DNA of 64,000 nt from Lentilactobacillus sp. SPB1-3 (GTDB lineage Bacteria; Bacillota; Bacilli; Lactobacillales; Lactobacillaceae). The DNA is taken from positions 186,001-250,000 of the forward strand of contig NZ_CP168151.1 of assembly GCF_026913205.2 (NCBI RefSeq), given 5' to 3'. The position numbers and the translations under genes were made by a program. The notes beneath the pieces were generated by a model that saw only the letters and a program-made list of their open reading frames with translations, did not search any database and had not been told where the DNA came from. This document shows, piece after piece, positions 43,498-53,284 of the stretch (position 1 is its first letter; each line of letters starts with the position of its first letter).

Positions 43498-45006
43498 ATG
43501 ACACAATGTGTTCTTGGAGTGGACCTGGGTACCAGTTCCGTTAAAGTTTCTGCAGTAACGGCTGATGGTACGATTATCGCTCAAGAAGGGATGGATTTTC
43601 CATTACAACAACCAAAACCAGGCTATGCTGAACAAGACCCTGAAGATTGGGTTAGCGCCACAACCGTTTCAATTGTTAAATTAATTCTTGATGATCAAAT
43701 TAAAGCGGCTGATATTGCTGGAATCAGTTACTCAGGCCAAATGCATGGGTTAGTGCTACTGGACGAAAACAACGAAGTACTTAGACCAGCAATGCTATGG
43801 AATGATACTCGATCAACGAAACAATGTGAGGAAATCATGGCTAAGATGGGTGATAGATTCATTGACATTACTCATAACAAACCTCTGGAAGGATTTACTT
43901 TGCCTAAATTATTGTGGGTCAAGGAAAACCAGCCAGATATTTTTGCCAAGGCTAAGACAATGTTGTTGCCAAAAGACTATTTACGATTCAGAATGACTGG
44001 CAACTTAGCGATGGATTATTCCGATGCTACTGGAACGGTTATGTTGGACGTTGATACACAGAAATGGAGTCAAGAAATTCTTGATGCGTTTGAAATTCCG
44101 GCGACACTTTGTCCACCACTAGTTCGCTCGATTGATGAAACAGGGGATATTATGCCGGCTTACGCCGAATATTCTGGCCTCTCAACGGACACGAAAACAT
44201 TTGGTGGTGGTGCTGATAATGCCTGTGGCGCTGTTGGTGCAGGTATTGACTCACCAGCGAAGGTCCTTTCAAGTATTGGAACTTCTGGTGTGATTTTGAA
44301 ATACGAACCACAAAAAGAAACTAATTATCGTGGAGTGCTTCAATACGAAGATCATGCCATTCCTGATGCTTTTTATTCAATGGGAGTAACCCTAGCTGCT
44401 GGTTTTTCACTAAGTTGGTTCAAGAAAACCTTTGCTAAGGACGAAGCTTTCAATGATGTTGTAGAAAGTGCAGGCGATTCTACCGTTGGTGCTAATGGAT
44501 TATTATTTGCACCATATATCGTTGGTGAACGTGCACCTTATGCTGATGCGTATATTCGGGGCAGCTTTATCGGGATTGATGGAATTCATCAACGCCACGA
44601 TTTTGTTCGGGCAGTTCTTGAAGGGATCATTTTCTCATTCAGAGATATTTTAGATATTTACGAAGAGAATGGTGCGAAGTTTGATACTGTTGTTTCAATT
44701 GGTGGTGGCGCCAAGAGTCCACTTTGGCAACAGATTCAGGCAGATATTTTTAACGTTAAAGTGGTCTCGTTGAAAAATGAACAGGGACCTGGATTAGGGG
44801 CTGCTATGTTAGCTGCTGTTGGTTTAGGATGGTTTGATAATATTCAAGAATGTACTAAAGTGTTTGTTTCATTCAAGGATGTCTTTTTACCCAAACCAGA
44901 AAATGTTAGAAAATATCGTCGACTTCATGATATTTATAAGCAAATGTATCCAAGTACCAAACAAATTACGAGTGACTTAATTAAGTATCGAGAAGAAGAA
45001 TTATAA
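43498..45006 (+). CDS. xylB: Xylulokinase
   Basis: A 502-residue FGGY kinase making D-xylulose 5-phosphate for the pentose phosphate/phosphoketolase route. Motifs: [27 protein letters not shown] (typical of xylulokinase), [14 protein letters not shown] and [20 protein letters not shown] precedes the ATG. It is 83 bp after xylA with an intervening hairpin. Confidence 0.95.
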   Translation: MTQCVLGVDLGTSSVKVSAVTADGTIIAQEGMDFPLQQPKPGYAEQDPEDWVSATTVSIVKLILDDQIKAADIAGISYSGQMHGLVLLDENNEVLRPAMLWNDTRSTKQCEEIMAKMGDRFIDITHNKPLEGFTLPKLLWVKENQPDIFAKAKTMLLPKDYLRFRMTGNLAMDYSDATGTVMLDVDTQKWSQEILDAFEIPATLCPPLVRSIDETGDIMPAYAEYSGLSTDTKTFGGGADNACGAVGAGIDSPAKVLSSIGTSGVILKYEPQKETNYRGVLQYEDHAIPDAFYSMGVTLAAGFSLSWFKKTFAKDEAFNDVVESAGDSTVGANGLLFAPYIVGERAPYADAYIRGSFIGIDGIHQRHDFVRAVLEGIIFSFRDILDIYEENGAKFDTVVSIGGGAKSPLWQQIQADIFNVKVVSLKNEQGPGLGAAMLAAVGLGWFDNIQECTKVFVSFKDVFLPKPENVRKYRRLHDIYKQMYPSTKQITSDLIKYREEEL

Positions 45007-45014
45007 GCATATAT

Positions 45015-45047
45015 AAAAACCGCAAACCATAACAGTTTGCGGTTTTT
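45015..45047. terminator. Bidirectional terminator after xylB
   Basis: AAAAACCGCAAAC pairs with GTTTGCGGTTTTT; shared by the convergent permease gene. Confidence 0.88.
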
Positions 45048-45054
45048 GCTTACT

Positions 45055-45711
45055 TTAGGCTAAATGTCTTTCTAATACTGTTTGGGCAATGGTCAATAAC
45101 CAACAGAAGAACCAATAGATAACAGCAATCGTGAGATAAATTGTCATGTAGTCTTGATGGGCACCAGCAATGATTTGAGCATCCATGAACATTTCACTGA
45201 CAGTAATCATCGCTGCCAGAGACGTGCCTTTGAATAGATCAAGTAAAATATTGCCTAATGCGGGAATCGCAATTTTAAAAGCTTGCGGAAAGACGATTTT
45301 CGCGATAACTACTCGGTAAGGAAGTCCCAGAGAATAAGCAGCTTCCCATTGACCAGGATCGATTGCCATAAAAGATGATCGAAAAACTTCGGATACAAAG
45401 GCACTACTAACGATGCTAAATGAAATAATAGCAGCAGGTAAAGCCGCTGTGTTAAAACCGAAGTAAATCACGAATAGGACAACGATCATTGGCACCCCTC
45501 GCATAAAGGAAATGAATCCACGAGCAAGTTGATGTAACAATTTATGCTTACTTAGTTGAGCCAGTGTTAGCATTAAACCTAGCGCCAACGCGAGTGCGAA
45601 ACTAATGACGGTTAAAACCAATGATATTGGAAGACCAGCTAATATTTTGGGAATCGAATTAAACGCAAGTGGTGCATCAAAAAAATTAGGAATTGAAAAG
45701 TACTTTAACAT
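45055..45711 (-). CDS. Amino-acid ABC transporter permease
   Basis: A 218-residue permease of the polar amino-acid (HisMQ/GlnP) type with about five helices. The EAA loop is EAAYSLGLPYRVVIAKIVFPQ without its first part altered, and FMRGVPMIVVLFVIYFG is typical. It follows the binding-protein gene by 15 bp. No ATPase gene is adjacent; a shared ATPase elsewhere must serve it. Confidence 0.88.
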   Translation of the reverse strand: MLKYFSIPNFFDAPLAFNSIPKILAGLPISLVLTVISFALALALGLMLTLAQLSKHKLLHQLARGFISFMRGVPMIVVLFVIYFGFNTAALPAAIISFSIVSSAFVSEVFRSSFMAIDPGQWEAAYSLGLPYRVVIAKIVFPQAFKIAIPALGNILLDLFKGTSLAAMITVSEMFMDAQIIAGAHQDYMTIYLTIAVIYWFFCWLLTIAQTVLERHLA

Positions 45712-45726
45712 TATGAAGTCACCCGA

Positions 45727-46566
45727 CTATTTGATTACAAAATGTTTGGAAATTTTTGCAGTTGGTTTCTTAGTTACGTCAGCTTTGTAGTACTTCATAG
45801 CGATCTTTTTGAGGGTCCCATCTTTTTTCAATTCTTTGAGTGCCTTGTTAACCTGTTTTGCTAATTTGGTGTCACTTTTTTTCATGACGATTCCTGTTCC
45901 GGCACCGTCATCACTGGTCGTAAAGAACATGTTGGTCATAATCTTAAGACCATTGTTTGGAACTGCCGAGAGGGCTAATTTTTGAAGATAGTAGTCATTC
46001 ATAATAAAGTCAGTCCGGCCATTTTTGACGTCCTTTAAGTAAACTGAATTGGCAACGTTGTTGTAATTCACAGTTTTGGCGCCAAGTTGTTTAGCAAGTT
46101 TTTGGTAACCAGTTCCGGCTTCGCCAGCGGCTCGCTTACCTTTGATATCCGCCCATGAATGAATTCCTGAATTATCTTTTTTACGAACAACGATACTGTT
46201 CCATGAGTGTTTATATGGTGTAGATAGGATAAATTGTTTTTTTCTGGCAGGAGATACTGAAAAGTCATTAGCCGCCATATCGACTTTACCAGTCTTAACT
46301 GCAGTTAATTGACCAGCAACGTTCATTTCCTTGAATTCAACCTTACGATTGAGTTTCTTGGCAACGGCTCTGACTATTTCAACATCGAAACCAGTTAGTT
46401 TGTTTGTTTTTTCATCGTGAAATGAAGTTGGATACAAAGTTCCAGATGTGGCAACTGTAATTGGTCCCTGACTGGAATTTGATTTTCCACACCCAGTTAT
46501 CAGAACTAAAAGAATTGCTAATGCGCCGAATAAACCAATAAATGATAATGTGTGTTTGCGTTTCAT
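45727..46566 (-). CDS. Amino-acid ABC transporter substrate-binding lipoprotein
   Basis: A 279-residue extracellular receptor anchored as a lipoprotein: helix AILLVLITG followed by Cys (lipobox LITGC, Cys26). The SBP family 3 pattern is clear (LTGFDVEIVRAVAKKLNRK; VKTGKVDMAANDFSVSPAR; GTGYQKLAKQLG). Polar amino acids such as cystine or glutamine are likely; the exact ligand is not readable. GGAGG precedes the ATG. Confidence 0.9.
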   Translation of the reverse strand: MKRKHTLSFIGLFGALAILLVLITGCGKSNSSQGPITVATSGTLYPTSFHDEKTNKLTGFDVEIVRAVAKKLNRKVEFKEMNVAGQLTAVKTGKVDMAANDFSVSPARKKQFILSTPYKHSWNSIVVRKKDNSGIHSWADIKGKRAAGEAGTGYQKLAKQLGAKTVNYNNVANSVYLKDVKNGRTDFIMNDYYLQKLALSAVPNNGLKIMTNMFFTTSDDGAGTGIVMKKSDTKLAKQVNKALKELKKDGTLKKIAMKYYKADVTKKPTAKISKHFVIK

Positions 46567-46607
46567 GAATGGAGCCTCCTTTATTTATTGATTTTAGTAT
46601 ATGCTGA

Positions 46608-46621
46608 TGAAAGCGTTTTAA
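46608..46621. promoter_or_regulatory. Weak cre-like site
   Basis: TGAAAGCGTTTTAA fits cre except near its 3' end, upstream of the binding-protein gene. Nothing else stands out in 46567-46814. Confidence 0.3.
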
Positions 46622-46814
46622 CAAGCGGAGCCTTTATTTTTTAAAAACGCTGATTTGCTGGGCTTCAGAAAACGTCAGAGTTTGTGAAATTTTTAAAGAT
46701 TACAGTTTGGTTAATTCAGCGCTCTTTCGCCAAATTTAGTTTCCTTTAGCTAGTGATTTTGCTATTATATTATCTTGTGAGCAAAAAGAAGTTTGTAGGA
46801 GATTTTAATAAATC

Positions 46815-47879
46815 ATGAAAATCAAGATGATTAGTCGGTGGTTAGTAGTTTTAGCAGTTTCATTAATAGGAGTTATCTATCCAACTGCCAATCTTTCTCA
46901 AGGATTCAAAGACCAATATCATAGTGCCGAGGCTGAGAGTAGCCAAGGAAGAAGTAGTAAAGTTCAAACACCTCAGCCACGAAATTTAAAAAAGCATACT
47001 TTCGTAAATAAGCATTTTCAAGTCACGAGTAAAATCGATGGAGTAATGTTTAGACAAGTTAACGCGATTCCCGTATATGTGAATGATCAAAAGATTATGA
47101 AGTCATATCCAAATACGATTTGGTATAAAGTTGGTGAATCAATTGACGGTAGCTTAAGCCAAGTTAAGGGTTCTAATCGGAATAACGTAATTGTAGTTCC
47201 TCAAGGGGCAATTAAAAATATTGCGACCCAACGTTATAACGTTGCTTTACCGAATACAAATAAATTACGAAAGAAAACAGTATTGTTTTTAGGAGATTCA
47301 ATTACTAAAGGATATAACGGTAGCTATACATATAAACATGCTAGTTTTCCATTGTGGGTGCATAAATATCTTCAAGTTAGAGTGCATAAAGAAGGACATA
47401 TTCGATCTTCCATCACAGGGGATTCTTTTAATGATTTATTTACGATTTTGCCACACGTTAATTTCAAAAATACCGATGATGTCGTGATTGAATATGGCAC
47501 AAATGATTATCGACACAGTAATAAGTCACTTGACCAAGTTACAAATGGGCTTGCGACAGCGATTAAATATATAAGAAAACAAAATCCGAATGTCAAAATT
47601 TATGGAATCATACCCTTACCAAGATTCGATTTCTATAATATGTCTACGGCATTAGGCTCGGGCGGTTATACTTTCCCAGATCTTCAAAAAGGCTTGGCAC
47701 AAACCTACCATGATCTCGGAGTTAATACGTATAACGTTGCTAAAGTTCATCCTGATTTTGTTAATACCAGTAATTTCTATCAAAAATATTATGACCATCG
47801 TGTTCATCCAACTTGTCAGACTTACCAACAATTCGGTTTATATCTGAGCCAGTGGTTGCAACAACAATTAAATAAATAA
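46815..47879 (+). CDS. Secreted SGNH/GDSL hydrolase
   Basis: A 354-residue exported protein. An N-terminal hydrophobic segment (WLVVLAVSLIGVIYPTA, about residues 9-25) acts as signal peptide or anchor. A linker of about 125 residues precedes the SGNH domain: block I GDSITKGYNGS (Ser), IEYGTNDYRH (Gly/Asn block), and DHRVHPT near the end (Asp/His). It is a lipase/acylesterase-type fold; possible substrates are cell-wall acyl groups. GTAGGAG lies about twelve bases before the ATG. Confidence 0.85.
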   Translation: MKIKMISRWLVVLAVSLIGVIYPTANLSQGFKDQYHSAEAESSQGRSSKVQTPQPRNLKKHTFVNKHFQVTSKIDGVMFRQVNAIPVYVNDQKIMKSYPNTIWYKVGESIDGSLSQVKGSNRNNVIVVPQGAIKNIATQRYNVALPNTNKLRKKTVLFLGDSITKGYNGSYTYKHASFPLWVHKYLQVRVHKEGHIRSSITGDSFNDLFTILPHVNFKNTDDVVIEYGTNDYRHSNKSLDQVTNGLATAIKYIRKQNPNVKIYGIIPLPRFDFYNMSTALGSGGYTFPDLQKGLAQTYHDLGVNTYNVAKVHPDFVNTSNFYQKYYDHRVHPTCQTYQQFGLYLSQWLQQQLNK

Positions 47880-47892
47880 ACGCTTGTTAAGC

Positions 47893-47940
47893 AAACGCTC
47901 TGATGCTATTAGATTAAATAGTACCAGGGCGTTATTTTAA
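47893..47940 (+). terminator. Terminator after the SGNH hydrolase
   Basis: AACGCTCTG pairs with CAGGGCGTT, with inner CTATT/AATAG, followed by ATTTTAATTT. Confidence 0.7.
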
Positions 47941-48057
47941 TTTGCGGTGGGACATTTGGATCTAACCAAAAGGTAGAAGGGTAGAATTGCCAGAGATTTC
48001 GTATATACTTAATAGTTGATGATTTTCATTTTTGTACAATAGAAAGGTTTAATTATT

Positions 48058-49266
48058 ATGAGTAACATTAATACGCCACAGTGGCAGAAAAACATGCGGG
48101 CCCTGTGGTTGGGTAATTTTGCAACTGGTGCTGGTGCCAGTATGTCATTGCCCTTCTTACCATTATTTATTTCTCAGATGGGTAATTTTCCAAAGTGGCA
48201 ATTGACCTTGTATGCTGGAGCTGCGTTTGCTATTACTTTTTTGTCTCAAGCAATTGTTTCACCAATGTGGGGAAACTTAGCTGATCGAACTGGTCGGAAG
48301 CCCATGCTGTTAAGAGCTGCTTTTGGGATGACAATTAGTGCGACTTTGACTGGCTTTTCACCAAACGTGTGGGTCCTGATTTTAATCAGAGGGGTTCAAG
48401 GAACGTTTTCTGGCTATATCAATAATGCTTATGCGTTAGTGGCTAGCGAAGTTCCCACAGATAAAAGTGGATCAGCTATGGGGAAAATGACTACTGGAAC
48501 CGTTGGCGGTCAATTGATTGGTCCAATTATCGGTGGATATTTAGCCGGCATATTTGGATATCGAATTCCTTTTTTCATTTTTGGAGCTATGATGCTCTGT
48601 GCGTCGTTAATTACCTTATTCTTTGTTAAGGAAGACTTCACACCAATAGTTAAAAAAGCCAAAAGTGGTATTAAGGACGCTTTTCGTGGCATTGCTCATA
48701 AAAGAGTTGTGTGGGCAATGTTTGCATCGTCATTGTTGATTCAAGCGGCAACTAATTCGATTAACCCGATCATTAGTTTGTTTGTAAAACAGTTGATGCA
48801 CAATCACGGCAATGTTGCTTTAATTAGTGGAATTATTGCGGCTTTACCAGGAATTGCCACATTGTTCGCTGCACCTAAACTTGGTGCGTTAGGGGATCGG
48901 GTTGGCCCGCAAAAATTGTTGTTGTGGGGATTAGCATTTTCAGGAATCGTGTTCTTCCCAATGTTCTTTGTTACGTCTGTTGGCTTCTTAGGGGTACTGC
49001 GTTTCTTAATTGGTATCGCGGATGCTGCCTTGCTGCCCGTCGTTCAAACAGTATTGACGTTGGAGTCACCAACTGACTCTGTTAGTCGAATCTTTAGTTA
49101 TTATCAATCTGCTCAAGCGTTTGGATGTGTGGTTGGTCCAATGCTTGCCGCAGGAGTTGCCGGAATTTTTGATTATCGGCACGTGTTCTTGATGACCACA
49201 ATATTAGTTATTATTAACCTTATTATGGTAAGTCTTGCTTATAAAAAAGATTATCGAAAAGTATAG
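48058..49266 (+). CDS. MFS multidrug efflux transporter (PmrA-like)
   Basis: A 402-residue, 12-helix DHA1 transporter. Motif A is GNLADRTGRKPML and motif C-like GGQLIGPIIGGYLAG. The N-terminus (LWLGNFATGAGASMSLPFLP) resembles PmrA/LmrP-type pumps. GAAAGG precedes the ATG. It ends against the convergent TetR gene at a shared terminator. Confidence 0.85.
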   Translation: MSNINTPQWQKNMRALWLGNFATGAGASMSLPFLPLFISQMGNFPKWQLTLYAGAAFAITFLSQAIVSPMWGNLADRTGRKPMLLRAAFGMTISATLTGFSPNVWVLILIRGVQGTFSGYINNAYALVASEVPTDKSGSAMGKMTTGTVGGQLIGPIIGGYLAGIFGYRIPFFIFGAMMLCASLITLFFVKEDFTPIVKKAKSGIKDAFRGIAHKRVVWAMFASSLLIQAATNSINPIISLFVKQLMHNHGNVALISGIIAALPGIATLFAAPKLGALGDRVGPQKLLLWGLAFSGIVFFPMFFVTSVGFLGVLRFLIGIADAALLPVVQTVLTLESPTDSVSRIFSYYQSAQAFGCVVGPMLAAGVAGIFDYRHVFLMTTILVIINLIMVSLAYKKDYRKV

Positions 49267-49298
49267 AAAAAGTTGGGAATTTCTTCCCAACTTTTTTT
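49267..49298. terminator. Bidirectional terminator
   Basis: AAAAAGTTGGGAA pairs with TTCCCAACTTTTT, T-runs on both strands. Confidence 0.9.
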
Positions 49299-49863
49299 AA
49301 TTTGTATAGATTGGTTGTCCCAATCGTAAGAGTAATCCGTTGATTTCATCTTGCAGATAAAATTGAATTTGTTTGGCTTCTAATACTAAATTACTTGAAT
49401 CGTCCTTTAAAAATCTTTTTAATCTCATGACTAACGATGTACTTAGCATTTCTTGGACAAATTGAAAATAATCATCATCAACATTGATATGTTTTTGGCG
49501 AGCCATGTCTGCTAAAATACTACCAATCATATTCTGAATGTGTTCTTGAATAATCTCTTCTGGAGCATTTTGATCATCGATTTGAATAACGCGTTGGTAG
49601 AATTGACGATTATCATTGAAGTAGGTTAGCAGCTTGACCATGGTCTCTGGCCACGTTTTGTATTCAGTACAACGGGAAACAGCTTCTTTAACCTCTGATT
49701 GATAAACCCATTGTAGGACATCGTACTTGTCATGGAAGAAGTCATAGAATGTCTGCCGACGTAAGTTTGCGGTTTGCATTATGTTGGTTACTGATATTTG
49801 GTTAAATGGTTTAGTTAGTACTAGTTGCTTTGTCGCATTAGCAATCCGTTGTTTAGTCAACAT
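49297..49863 (-). CDS. TetR-family regulator (DhaS-like)
   Basis: A 188-residue regulator. The helix-turn-helix is ISVTNIMQTANLRRQTFYDF (about residues 22-41), with the FHDKYDVL continuation typical of the TetR/DhaS_C group. It is divergent from the NAD(P)-binding protein at 50033, its probable target. GAGTGAC lies before the ATG. Confidence 0.85.
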   Translation of the reverse strand: MLTKQRIANATKQLVLTKPFNQISVTNIMQTANLRRQTFYDFFHDKYDVLQWVYQSEVKEAVSRCTEYKTWPETMVKLLTYFNDNRQFYQRVIQIDDQNAPEEIIQEHIQNMIGSILADMARQKHINVDDDYFQFVQEMLSTSLVMRLKRFLKDDSSNLVLEAKQIQFYLQDEINGLLLRLGQPIYTN

Positions 49864-50032
49864 ATCTATGTCACTCCTCTTTTATCATCTAATTTCATTT
49901 TAAGTAAAATCTTGCTGGCTGTCGATGATTGCGACGTAAAACATTTCGGACAAATGCTGAGGATTGTCCGTTAAATTCATTAGCCATCGACCCTATAATG
50001 AACTTGTAAACTAGAAAGGGGAATGATTATTT

Positions 50033-50674
50033 ATGGCAAAAGTATTAATCTTAGGCGCTAACGGTAAAATTGCTCGTCTAGCTGAAGAAGAATTATTATC
50101 TGATACAGATATTTCAATGAAATTATTTTTAAGAAATGCTAGTCGTCTGACGGCGACTGACAGTGCCCGTCAAGAAGTCATTGAAGGAGATTCCACTGAT
50201 AAAGAATCTCTCAAGAGCGCAATTAACGGGGTGGACGTTGTTTACGCTAACTTATCAGGATCTAACATTGAAGATCAGGCTAAAAACGTTGTCGCAGCAA
50301 TGGATGAAAGTGGTGTTAAACGTCTAGTCTGGATTTCAACTCTTGGAATTTATGATGAAGTTCCCGGTAACTTCGGTAAGTGGAATCATGAAATGTTGGA
50401 TGGTGGCTATTTAGAGACCTATGCCGCAGCAGCTAAAGTCATTGAAGGTTCAGATTTGGACTACACAATTATTCGTCCAGCTTGGTTATCAAATAAAGAT
50501 ATTGTCAGTTATGAATTTACTGAAAAAGGTGAACCATTCAAGGGCACCGAAGTATCTCGAAAGAGTATCGCTGACGTCGTTGTTAAGTTAATCCAAGACC
50601 CAAGCAAGGAAGTTCGTCATTCTATTGGTGTTAACCAACCTAATACTGATGGTGACAAGCCTAGCTTTTACTGA
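50033..50674 (+). CDS. NAD(P)-binding oxidoreductase (atypical SDR)
   Basis: A 213-residue Rossmann protein of the NmrA/atypical SDR type: ILGANGKIARLAEEELL (glycine-rich loop at residues 5-21), VIEGDSTDKESL, GVDVVYANLSGS, and TIIRPAWLSN. It lacks the classic YxxxK spacing. A general stress or quinone-related reductase role is typical of the family; the substrate is unknown. AAAGGGGAATG precedes the ATG. Confidence 0.85.
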   Translation: MAKVLILGANGKIARLAEEELLSDTDISMKLFLRNASRLTATDSARQEVIEGDSTDKESLKSAINGVDVVYANLSGSNIEDQAKNVVAAMDESGVKRLVWISTLGIYDEVPGNFGKWNHEMLDGGYLETYAAAAKVIEGSDLDYTIIRPAWLSNKDIVSYEFTEKGEPFKGTEVSRKSIADVVVKLIQDPSKEVRHSIGVNQPNTDGDKPSFY

Positions 50675-50689
50675 TAAATGACAATATAT

Positions 50690-50724
50690 TAAAAAAACCG
50701 ACCTCGTTGAGGTCGGCTTTTTAT
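50690..50724. terminator. Bidirectional terminator
   Basis: CCGACCTC pairs with GAGGTCGG around GTT, with A- and T-runs on either side; shared by convergent genes. Confidence 0.9.
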
Positions 50725-51716
50725 ATTCTACGAGTACTTTCGCCCTCATTTATGTTGAAAGTGAGTAATTGTGACTGGTGAGGACGTTCATCTGTGTTTA
50801 GTAACTGTTGCATTCCGCGTTTGCCGATTTCTTTGAAAGGTTGAATTGCAGAAGTGATGATTGGTCTATAAATGTTAGTAATATTTGTACCATCTAAACT
50901 CATTACAGAAACATCTTCAGGTACGGAAAAGCCTAATTCTTTGGCTTGGTTGATTATCCCAATTGCCACCATATCGCTACCACCAATTAGTCCAGTGACT
51001 CTTAGTTTAGGCTGGAAAAGTTTCTTCGCCGCGGTTATTCCATCCTCGTAGCTAAAATCACCCATTAAAGCTAAACCTGGGTTGAATGAAATGTGGTTAT
51101 TTTTTAGAGCGTCTTTATAACCTCGAAGACGCTCAGTTCCAGTGTCAGACAAGTCGTTTCCAACTAAAGAGATTTTTCGATGGCCACGTTCAATTAAAAA
51201 TTCGGTGGCACGATAGCCCAATTGATAATTATCAGTAGTTATGAATGCTGAACCTTTAGGGCCATGAGCTGTTGATAAGAGAATATAAGGTATTCGCGAT
51301 TGCTGTAAATAATCTAAATTAGAACCATTCAGCTCTACTGCCACCATTATAATTCCCATCACGGATCTTTCAATCGCAGTTACTAATGATTTATATTGAA
51401 TTTCCTCATCATTTTCTCCAGCGTAGAGAAAAATAACGTTTAAATTATTTTCGAAGGCAACTTCCTGAATACCATCAATGATCTGGTCAGCAAAGTTAGT
51501 TTTTGTTGATGAAATAATCACTGCAACAACTTTACTGGTTTGAGTTACTAATTCAACTGCGGTTGTGTTTTTTTGATATCCTAATTCTTCGGCAGCCTTG
51601 TGCACTTTAGTTGCCGACTTTTCAGAAAAGTACCCGGTTTTATTATTAAGGATACGAGAAACTGTGGCGACCGATAAATTAGTTTTTTTGGCAATATCTT
51701 TGATTGTAGCTTTCAT
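50721..51716 (-). CDS. LacI-family regulator
   Basis: A 331-residue repressor: helix-turn-helix IKDIAKKTNLSVATVSRILN (residues 4-23) and hinge, then a periplasmic-binding-like sugar domain (VVAVIISSTKTNFADQIIDG; ALMGDFSYEDG; DVSVMSLDGTNI). It is divergent from the SLC45/GH13 operon, with two TTGTAAACG-type operators between, so it probably controls alpha-glucoside use. Confidence 0.92.
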   Translation of the reverse strand: MKATIKDIAKKTNLSVATVSRILNNKTGYFSEKSATKVHKAAEELGYQKNTTAVELVTQTSKVVAVIISSTKTNFADQIIDGIQEVAFENNLNVIFLYAGENDEEIQYKSLVTAIERSVMGIIMVAVELNGSNLDYLQQSRIPYILLSTAHGPKGSAFITTDNYQLGYRATEFLIERGHRKISLVGNDLSDTGTERLRGYKDALKNNHISFNPGLALMGDFSYEDGITAAKKLFQPKLRVTGLIGGSDMVAIGIINQAKELGFSVPEDVSVMSLDGTNITNIYRPIITSAIQPFKEIGKRGMQQLLNTDERPHQSQLLTFNINEGESTRRI

Positions 51717-51776
51717 GATAAATACCTCGAATTCTTTAATAACCTTATTCTATCACACTTAAAACGGTTTGATACA

Positions 51777-51824
51777 TTGTAAACGTTTGTGGTGTTGTCA
51801 AATAACTATTGTAAACGTTTACAA
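51777..51824. promoter_or_regulatory. Two LacI operators in the divergent region
   Basis: TTGTAAACGTTTACAA (51809-51824) is a perfect palindrome, and TTGTAAACGTTTGT (51777-51790) is a second copy 32 bp away. They fit the adjacent LacI repressor and also resemble cre. Confidence 0.75.
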
Positions 51825-51879
51825 AAGATGTTAAATTATGTGTGTAAACAAAAAGAGGTTATCCTTAGGAGGGAAGATC

Positions 51880-53283
51880 ATGATTAACAATAAGGTGTCA
51901 GATGGTAAAGTCGGTAGTTCTACGGTTCAAGTTGAACCGGCTGCTCATAAATTACCTCAGTTGAGATTATCGACTATTTTTGCATTAACATTTGGATTTT
52001 TTGGCGTTAACATGGCGTTTTCATTACAGTCATCACAAATGGGACGAATTTTTCAAACGTTGGGTGCTAATCCTAATAATTTAGGCTGGTTTTTTATTAT
52101 GCCGCCATTGGCAGGAATGATTATTCAGCCATTGATTGGTAAGTATTCGGATAAAACTTGGACAAAGTTTGGACGACGAATGCCTTACTTATTAATATCT
52201 GGGCCAATTGGAGCCATCGTATTGATTCTACTTCCAAATGCAGGTTCATTTGGATTTGGATACGGTTCATTAGCCGCGTTGATGTTTGGAGCTGTTGCCA
52301 CATTATTTATGGATTTGACATCTAATGCATGTATGCAACCATATAAAATGATAATCGGTGACATGGTCAATGAGGACCAAAAAGATATGGCTTGGTCTTG
52401 GCAACAGTCTTTCTCAAACCTTGGTGGTGTTGTGGCAACGATTGCGCCATTCTTGTTAACATTATTTGGTGTTGCTAACACCGCTCCTAAAGGTGAAGTA
52501 CCTTTGACAGTTAAGATTTCTTACTATGCAGCTGCAATTATTTTATTATTGTCATCTATGTATACAGTATTCTCAGTTCATGAATACGATCCCGTTAAGT
52601 ATGCAGAATATCATGGACTGGACCCAGAAGAAGAAAAAACAAAAACTCCTGGATTTATTGAGTTATTAAAGACCGCTCCTAAATCATTTTGGGAAATCGC
52701 TGTGGTACAATTTTTCGAATGGTTCGCAATTATGTACTTATGGACATACTCAACTGGTGCAATTGCTAAAAACGTTTGGAATACTGTCGATGCATCATCA
52801 GCTGGTTATCAAGCAGCCGGAAACTGGTACGGAGTTCTGTTCTGTATCCAATCAGTTTCATCAGTATTCTTTGGTATCTTACTGGCTAAATCTCGTCCTG
52901 ATCAACGAAAACTTTGGTACAAAGTTGGTGCGCTGGTTGGTGCCGTGGGATTTATTTCAATATTCTTTATCCATAGCCAATGGTTACTAATCATTTCGTT
53001 CATCTTGATTGGAGTTAACAATTTGACCATGAATACTCAGCCTTTCTCATTACTTACTGAATCACTTGACGGTAAAAATGAGGGAGCATACCTGGGATTA
53101 TTTAACTGCAGTATTTGTCTACCACAAATCGTTGCATCTCTCGCAAGTTTTGCGATTTTCCCACTAGTTGGTCACAATATGCCTGCAATGCTATTAGTTG
53201 CTGGAATTTCATTGATATTTGCAGCATTGTCAGTTAATTTAATTCATTCATCATTCGATAAAAAATCTGTGGAGGAAGACTAA
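51880..53283 (+). CDS. SLC45-type alpha-glucoside/sucrose MFS transporter
   Basis: A 467-residue symporter resembling SLC45/GPH-like maltose or sucrose transporters: LTFGFFGVNMAFSLQSSQMG, MPPLAGMIIQPLIGKYSD, and KFGRRMPYLL. It starts at the ATG at 51880 after AGGAGG; a longer frame includes that site. One base separates its stop from the GH13 gene, so the two are coupled: uptake and hydrolysis of an alpha-glucoside. Confidence 0.85.
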   Translation: MINNKVSDGKVGSSTVQVEPAAHKLPQLRLSTIFALTFGFFGVNMAFSLQSSQMGRIFQTLGANPNNLGWFFIMPPLAGMIIQPLIGKYSDKTWTKFGRRMPYLLISGPIGAIVLILLPNAGSFGFGYGSLAALMFGAVATLFMDLTSNACMQPYKMIIGDMVNEDQKDMAWSWQQSFSNLGGVVATIAPFLLTLFGVANTAPKGEVPLTVKISYYAAAIILLLSSMYTVFSVHEYDPVKYAEYHGLDPEEEKTKTPGFIELLKTAPKSFWEIAVVQFFEWFAIMYLWTYSTGAIAKNVWNTVDASSAGYQAAGNWYGVLFCIQSVSSVFFGILLAKSRPDQRKLWYKVGALVGAVGFISIFFIHSQWLLIISFILIGVNNLTMNTQPFSLLTESLDGKNEGAYLGLFNCSICLPQIVASLASFAIFPLVGHNMPAMLLVAGISLIFAALSVNLIHSSFDKKSVEED

Positions 53284-53284
53284 T

